From Lutibacter sp. HS1-25 (GTDB lineage: Bacteria; Bacteroidota; Bacteroidia; Flavobacteriales; Flavobacteriaceae): a stretch of 64,000 nucleotides of DNA. The notes below the pieces were generated by a model. It was not told the origin of the DNA and searched no databases. It worked only from the letters and a program-made list of their open reading frames with translations. A program made the position numbers and the translations under genes. The stretch is from NCBI RefSeq assembly GCF_004121075.1, contig NZ_RHLN01000001.1:1-64000 (forward strand), written 5' to 3'. The stretch's first letter is position 1; each line of letters opens with the position of its first letter. This document shows positions 62,663 through 64,000 of the stretch, one piece after another.

Positions 62663-63862
62663 TTAGTTAACTGTCCAACCAGCTCCCCAAGTTGCATAAT
62701 CAGTTCCTGTTCCATTACCAATACCTGAAACCAAATCAGCTTCAGTAAAAGTAGCAGCAGTTTGATTTACTACTTTTGTAGTTACATTGTTAAAAGTAAT
62801 GTCGTTTAAGTGTAATGTTTTGTCAACAGCCCAAGTACCAGTTGGATTGTCTCCACCATCACCTTTTAATTCAGTTCCTTTTCCAAAATCATTTAATACA
62901 ATATTTGTAAAAATTCCTTTTGTACCTGCTCTTAATCTAATAGCTTCACTAGTAGCAATATCTGCTGCAAAACCATAAACTGTTGCATTTGTAATAGTTG
63001 GTGCCGACCAAAATTTAGGACTAGCATTGTTACCTATATCAGTATTGTAACCATCAGCTTCAAAAGCTTTATCGTGATCTACACCTTGTTTAATGTATGC
63101 GTTTGTTACGTTACCACTAAAACCTTCTGTCCAGTCAATTGAATCATCTTGTGCATTGATTACAGAAACGTAATTTACATTTACAGTTCCACCAAAAAAC
63201 TCTAAACCATCATCTAAACCTTCAAACATTTGAATGTATTCAACAGTTGTTCCATTTCCTACTCCATAAAAAGAGAAACCGTTGTTTTCAGATTGTCCAT
63301 CAGCTTTTCCTCCTGAATATTGTACACGAACATAACGAATAGTTCCTGAGTTATCTGCAGCATTGGTACCACCGTAAGGTAAACCTCCAATTTCTGAAGT
63401 TGAAGTTCCTGAAGAAACCGAGTTGATTGGTGCTTTACCTAATAAAATCAATCCACCCCAGTCTCCAGCTTTTGGAGCAGTTGAGTTTGATGTCATAACA
63501 ATAGGTGCGCTTGCAGTTCCGTTAGCTTCAATTTTTGCACCTTGAGCAATGGCAATATAAATATCAGAACCTGAAGCCAATGCATTAATAGTTGTACCTG
63601 CTTCAATAGACAATGTTGTACCACTTGCCATTACCAATGCGCCATTTAAAATGTAATTGTTTTTGGCTAATAAATCTAAATTTGAAGTGTAAGTACCAGA
63701 AATATAAATAGTTTCTGCACCTGGATCTGTTGATCCGCCACCGTTAACGATGTTTGTTACAGAATTATCTGTATTGTTAATAATAATATCAGCAGTATCA
63801 TCTTCACCGCAAGATATAAATAGCGTTGAAGCTATTGCTAAAGTTAAAAATGTATTCTTCAT
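62663..63862 (-). CDS. beta-helix surface lipoprotein
   Basis: A 399-residue lipoprotein. The signal MKNTFLTLAIASTLFISCG ends in a lipobox Cys followed by an acidic stretch EDD, as in surface-exposed Bacteroidota lipoproteins. The rest is a repetitive right-handed beta-helix with TTLSIEAGTTINA, GDWGGLILLG, IRYVRVQYSGG and LEFFGGTVNVNYV. It is often annotated as a multidrug transporter, which the sequence does not support. The start at 63862 is chosen for the lipoprotein signal. It follows a TonB receptor gene by 38 bases and is probably its accessory surface protein. Confidence 0.82.
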   Translation of the reverse strand: MKNTFLTLAIASTLFISCGEDDTADIIINNTDNSVTNIVNGGGSTDPGAETIYISGTYTSNLDLLAKNNYILNGALVMASGTTLSIEAGTTINALASGSDIYIAIAQGAKIEANGTASAPIVMTSNSTAPKAGDWGGLILLGKAPINSVSSGTSTSEIGGLPYGGTNAADNSGTIRYVRVQYSGGKADGQSENNGFSFYGVGNGTTVEYIQMFEGLDDGLEFFGGTVNVNYVSVINAQDDSIDWTEGFSGNVTNAYIKQGVDHDKAFEADGYNTDIGNNASPKFWSAPTITNATVYGFAADIATSEAIRLRAGTKGIFTNIVLNDFGKGTELKGDGGDNPTGTWAVDKTLHLNDITFNNVTTKVVNQTAATFTEADLVSGIGNGTGTDYATWGAGWTVN

Positions 63863-63900
63863 TGTTTTTAAATTATTTAAATTAATTGAGTTCATAATTG

Positions 63901-64000
63901 TTAAAAGTTATATTTTAATTGTAATCCTAAGTTCATTCCTTGTTTGTAGTTTTCTAAAACTACTTCTTGGTTATTTGTAATTTCTCTTATTATTTTGACA
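63901..64000 (-). CDS. C-terminus of an outer membrane (TonB-dependent receptor-like) protein, cut by window
   Basis: Only the last 32 codons are visible, reading REITNNQEVVLENYKQGMNL and ending LQLKYNF before TAA. The final amphipathic strand ending in Phe is typical of outer membrane beta-barrels, and EYKQG-like segments with a closing barrel strand are common in flavobacterial TonB-dependent receptors. It lies immediately upstream of the beta-helix lipoprotein gene on the same strand. The family call rests on a short stretch. Confidence 0.6.
   Translation of the reverse strand, partial: VKIIREITNNQEVVLENYKQGMNLGLQLKYNF

Noticed and set aside
1-64000. CRISPR arrays, tRNA, rRNA, integrases, defence systems
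   Set aside because: Looked for on both strands, and no supporting sequence was seen.

Overview
The window looks like a chromosome segment of a Flavobacteriaceae bacterium (phylum Bacteroidota). The DNA is very AT-rich, starts have no Shine-Dalgarno pattern, and several promoters fit the Bacteroidota -7 element TAnnTTTG. Proteins are typical of the family: the type IX secretion (T9SS) component PorZ, T9SS C-terminal sorting domains, TonB-dependent receptors, a GIN-domain protein, DUF4175 and a Bacteroidota-type PiT transporter. No rRNA, tRNA, CRISPR array or transposase gene was seen.

Layout. 1-2317 is a leftward group (rpiB, CDF metal exporter, GNAT, partial nudK). A 740-base AT-rich gap (2318-3059) carries a cluster of TTATTAACA nonamers and is a candidate origin. 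3060-12118 holds rnr, DUF302, GIN-domain protein, tatA, a leftward ybjQ/SPFH pair, and a two-subunit molybdenum hydroxylase whose large subunit has a twin-arginine leader. gltX follows on the minus strand. 13867-16683 is a LuxR-type two-component cassette divergent from an overlooked 54-residue membrane protein gene, with nested palindromes between them. 16731-24379 holds DUF4175, ybeY, mnmG (flanked by two identical ParB/parS-type palindromes), a methyltransferase and an OmpH-like lipoprotein. 24519-29048 is leftward housekeeping (holB, trpS and others). 29208-30640 holds an acyltransferase and a hemolysin III family protein.

30783-49635 may be a connected regulatory and surface-protein module: a LytTR response regulator with a LytS-type kinase, a 77-residue protein, a predicted ~115-nt small RNA, porZ, recO, a TonB receptor, and two giant paralogous T9SS-secreted proteins. 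The small-protein gene and the small RNA each have three LytTR-type repeats spaced exactly 21 bp, ending at the same distance from a -7 box. The small RNA has two hairpins with GGGGUU loops; the first is complementary to CAAA(A)CCCC just upstream of the second giant gene.

49757-64000 is a phosphate island: a PiT transporter interrupted by an in-frame TAA, phoU-pstB-pstA-pstC-pstS, two porins, outer membrane receptors, a MORN-repeat secreted protein and a beta-helix lipoprotein. Four promoters here (pstS, both porins, MORN gene) share arrays of TTAACA-like repeats at an 11-bp period, placed exactly 13 nt from the -7 TTTG/TTTA. This is a likely Bacteroidota Pho box, read here from sequence alone.
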